A DNA stretch of 43,315 nt from Phyllobacteriaceae bacterium. Its GTDB lineage: Bacteria > Pseudomonadota > Alphaproteobacteria > Rhizobiales > Devosiaceae. The notes below the pieces were generated by a model, which saw nothing but the letters and a program-made list of their open reading frames with translations, ran no database searches and was not told the origin of the DNA. Within the stretch, counting starts at the first letter, position 1. Each line of letters starts with the position of its first letter. Shown here piece after piece: positions 41,702 through 43,315 of the stretch. The stretch spans positions 1-43,315 of the forward strand of contig JAAZLP010000073.1 of NCBI GenBank assembly GCA_012799265.1, read 5' to 3'. The translations under genes were made by a program, and so were the position numbers.

Positions 41702-43246
41702 CTACCGCTCGAGGACCTCGGCAATTGCGCGCGACAGATCGGCAAGGCGATAGGGTTTGCTCAAGACCTTCAAATGCGCGATGGCGTCCTCGTCCCGGCG
41801 CACCAGTTCGTCGGCATAGCCCGAGGTCAGCAACACCTTCATGCCCGGCCAGTTCTCGGCGACACGATGCGCCAACTCATAGCCGGACATGCCACCGGGC
41901 ATGACCAGATCGGTGAACACCAGGTCGATTGTGGCGCCACTCTGCAGCACAGTCAGCGCTTCAAGCGCGTCACCAGCCACCAGCGTTGCGAAGCCCAATT
42001 CTTCCAGTCTCGCGACCGTCAGCCTGCGCACCCGGGCATCGTCTTCAACCACCAGGATCGTCTTGCCGGTATCGGGCCGCAGCGTCTCGCTCTCGCCGTC
42101 ATCCGACACAGCTGGTCCGCCATGCCGCGGCAGATAGATATTGACCGTCGTGCCGCGCCCAACCTCACTATAGATCGTGGCATGGCCACCTGACTGCTTG
42201 GCAAAGCCATAGATCATCGAAAGACCGAGGCCCGTGCCACGCCCTGTGTCCTTTGTCGTGAAGAACGGCTCGAAAGCCCTCTCTCGCACATCGGCGGGCA
42301 TGCCCTGCCCCGTGTCAGCGACACTGAGCCGGACATAGTCGCCTGGCTGCAAGTCATCGAGATGATCCGACATCGTCGCATCGACGCTAACATTACTCGT
42401 TTCGATGATAAGGCGCCCACCCTCCGGCATCGCATCCCGCGCATTCACTGCAAGGTTGACGATTGCGCTCTCCACCTGTGAGGGGTCGACCCGGGTCGAC
42501 CACAGGCGGGGTGTCAAAGCGTTTGAGAGAGAGATCGTGGATCCCAGCGTCCGGTGCAGCATGTCCGTGAGACCGAGCACGAAATCGTTGAGATTGACGA
42601 CCTCCGGCTCGAGATGGGACCGTCGCGCAAAAGCCAGCAATCGCCCGGTCAGCCGCGCCCCTATATCTGCCGCTTCCAGCGCCTCTGTTGCCAGCTCACG
42701 CTGCGCCGACGTTGTGAGACGGCTTTCAAGCATTTCGAGATTGCCGATAATTACTGTCAGCAGATTATTGAAATCATGCGCGATGCCGCCCGTGAGCTGC
42801 CCCATGGCCTCCATCTTCTGGGCCTGGCGCAACGCCTGCTCGGTAGCCTTCTGATTGGACAGGTCGTGAATAATGCCGGTGAAATAGACCCGCCCATCCA
42901 TCTCGAATTCACTGACAGCCAGATGCATCGGAAATTCCGATCCGTCGCGTCGGCGCCCGGTCACTTCGCGCCCGATGCCGATGATCTTGCGCGCACCCGT
43001 CCGGCGATAGTTGGCGATATAGCCGTCATGGGCCGAATGGTATGGCTCCGGCATGAGGAAATGCACATTCCGCCCGATGAAGTCCGCCTCATCATAGCCA
43101 AACAGACGCGCCGTAGCGGGATTGACCGTCGTGATCAGGCCGTCGCCATCGATCGTGATTATCGCGTCGAGCGCGGATTCCAGAATGGCCGTGAGCTTCT
43201 TCGCCTGGCCAAGGAGGGCGGTGGAATCTTGACTAAAATCGGTCAC
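41702..43246 (-). CDS. Hybrid oxygen-sensing histidine kinase, FixL type (heme-PAS, kinase, receiver)
   Basis: A 514-residue soluble hybrid kinase. The PAS domain (about residues 18-130) follows FixL closely: GRNVHFLMPEPYHSAHDGY and IIGIGREVTGRRRDGSEFPM. His73 corresponds to the heme-ligating histidine (200 in Bradyrhizobium FixL), and Arg93 lies exactly 20 residues on, as Arg220 does there. The HisKA domain has phospho-acceptor His157 (GGIAHDFNNLL), the HATPase domain has NLAVNARDAMPEGG, DTGQGMP and GTGLGLSMIYGF, and a C-terminal receiver (about 390-510) has VVEDDARVRR, TDLVMPGG and LSKPY. It starts at GTG 43246 with no strong ribosome site. No membrane helix is seen, so it should sense O2 in the cytosol. 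It converges with the FxkR-like gene. Confidence 0.92.
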   Translation of the reverse strand: MTDFSQDSTALLGQAKKLTAILESALDAIITIDGDGLITTVNPATARLFGYDEADFIGRNVHFLMPEPYHSAHDGYIANYRRTGARKIIGIGREVTGRRRDGSEFPMHLAVSEFEMDGRVYFTGIIHDLSNQKATEQALRQAQKMEAMGQLTGGIAHDFNNLLTVIIGNLEMLESRLTTSAQRELATEALEAADIGARLTGRLLAFARRSHLEPEVVNLNDFVLGLTDMLHRTLGSTISLSNALTPRLWSTRVDPSQVESAIVNLAVNARDAMPEGGRLIIETSNVSVDATMSDHLDDLQPGDYVRLSVADTGQGMPADVRERAFEPFFTTKDTGRGTGLGLSMIYGFAKQSGGHATIYSEVGRGTTVNIYLPRHGGPAVSDDGESETLRPDTGKTILVVEDDARVRRLTVARLEELGFATLVAGDALEALTVLQSGATIDLVFTDLVMPGGMSGYELAHRVAENWPGMKVLLTSGYADELVRRDEDAIAHLKVLSKPYRLADLSRAIAEVLER

Positions 43247-43315
43247 GAGCGGTTCGCCTGCTTGTTACTAGACACTAAAGCAAATGCAACTTCACCGAGT
43301 GTCGTGTCATCCTAG

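Overview
The window looks like chromosomal DNA of an aerobic alphaproteobacterium of the Hyphomicrobiales, possibly near Devosia. This is judged from gene content (yej and ytf-type importers, FabV, YciF, DUF2934, a hybrid FixL-type kinase) and even, moderately high GC, not from a marker gene. There are no rRNA or tRNA genes, insertion sequences, CRISPR arrays or phage genes. Genes are tightly packed; the longest gap is about 375 bases (10341-10715).

Layout: 1-4007 is the end of a peptide/microcin C-type ABC importer (yejE partial, yejF, yejA). 4066-10340 (minus) is tamA-tamB for outer-membrane protein assembly. 10716-14404 carries an SDR oxidoreductase, then a membrane histidine kinase with a LuxR-type regulator. 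14431-16780 has an Ldh-type dehydrogenase and the enoyl-ACP reductase FabV. 16809-19596 is the EF-P module: epmB and epmA (minus) and efp (plus), which together make beta-lysylated EF-P. 19658-20394 holds two small stress-type proteins. 20485-28564 (minus) is a sugar catabolism block: nucleoside hydrolase, a complete galactofuranose-type importer (ytfQ, ytfR, ytfT, yjfF), a GntR/FCD regulator, a degenerate HNH-like protein and a CE7 esterase.

28606-36719 is the most unusual part, a coenzyme F420 island. It has (i) a 758-residue fusion of a luciferase-like (LLM) domain to a covalent-FAD oxidase domain; (ii) an operon of an F420-dependent glucose-6-phosphate dehydrogenase with every catalytic residue I recall from mycobacterial FGD1, cofE (F420-0:gamma-glutamyl ligase) and a three-gene ABC importer of the BtuFCD type; (iii) another LLM oxidoreductase. 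The order fgd-cofE-ABC matches the cassette proposed in some actinobacteria to import F420-0 and finish its tail inside the cell. No other F420 biosynthesis gene is in the window, so the simplest reading is cofactor salvage in a proteobacterium. All three transcription units carry the same 18-base operator, TTTGACCARMCGRTCAAA, upstream. I read this as a small regulon under a TetR-type regulator encoded elsewhere.

36767-39733 (minus) has a GH4 glycosidase and a Tat-exported multicopper oxidase. 39970-43246 is an oxygen-sensing module: a FixK-type regulator with a small downstream gene, an OmpR-type response regulator, and a hybrid FixL-type kinase with a heme-PAS domain. Between the two regulators lies GTTACA-N4-GTTACA, which matches the K-box I recall for the hFixL-FxkR-FixK cascade of Rhizobium etli.
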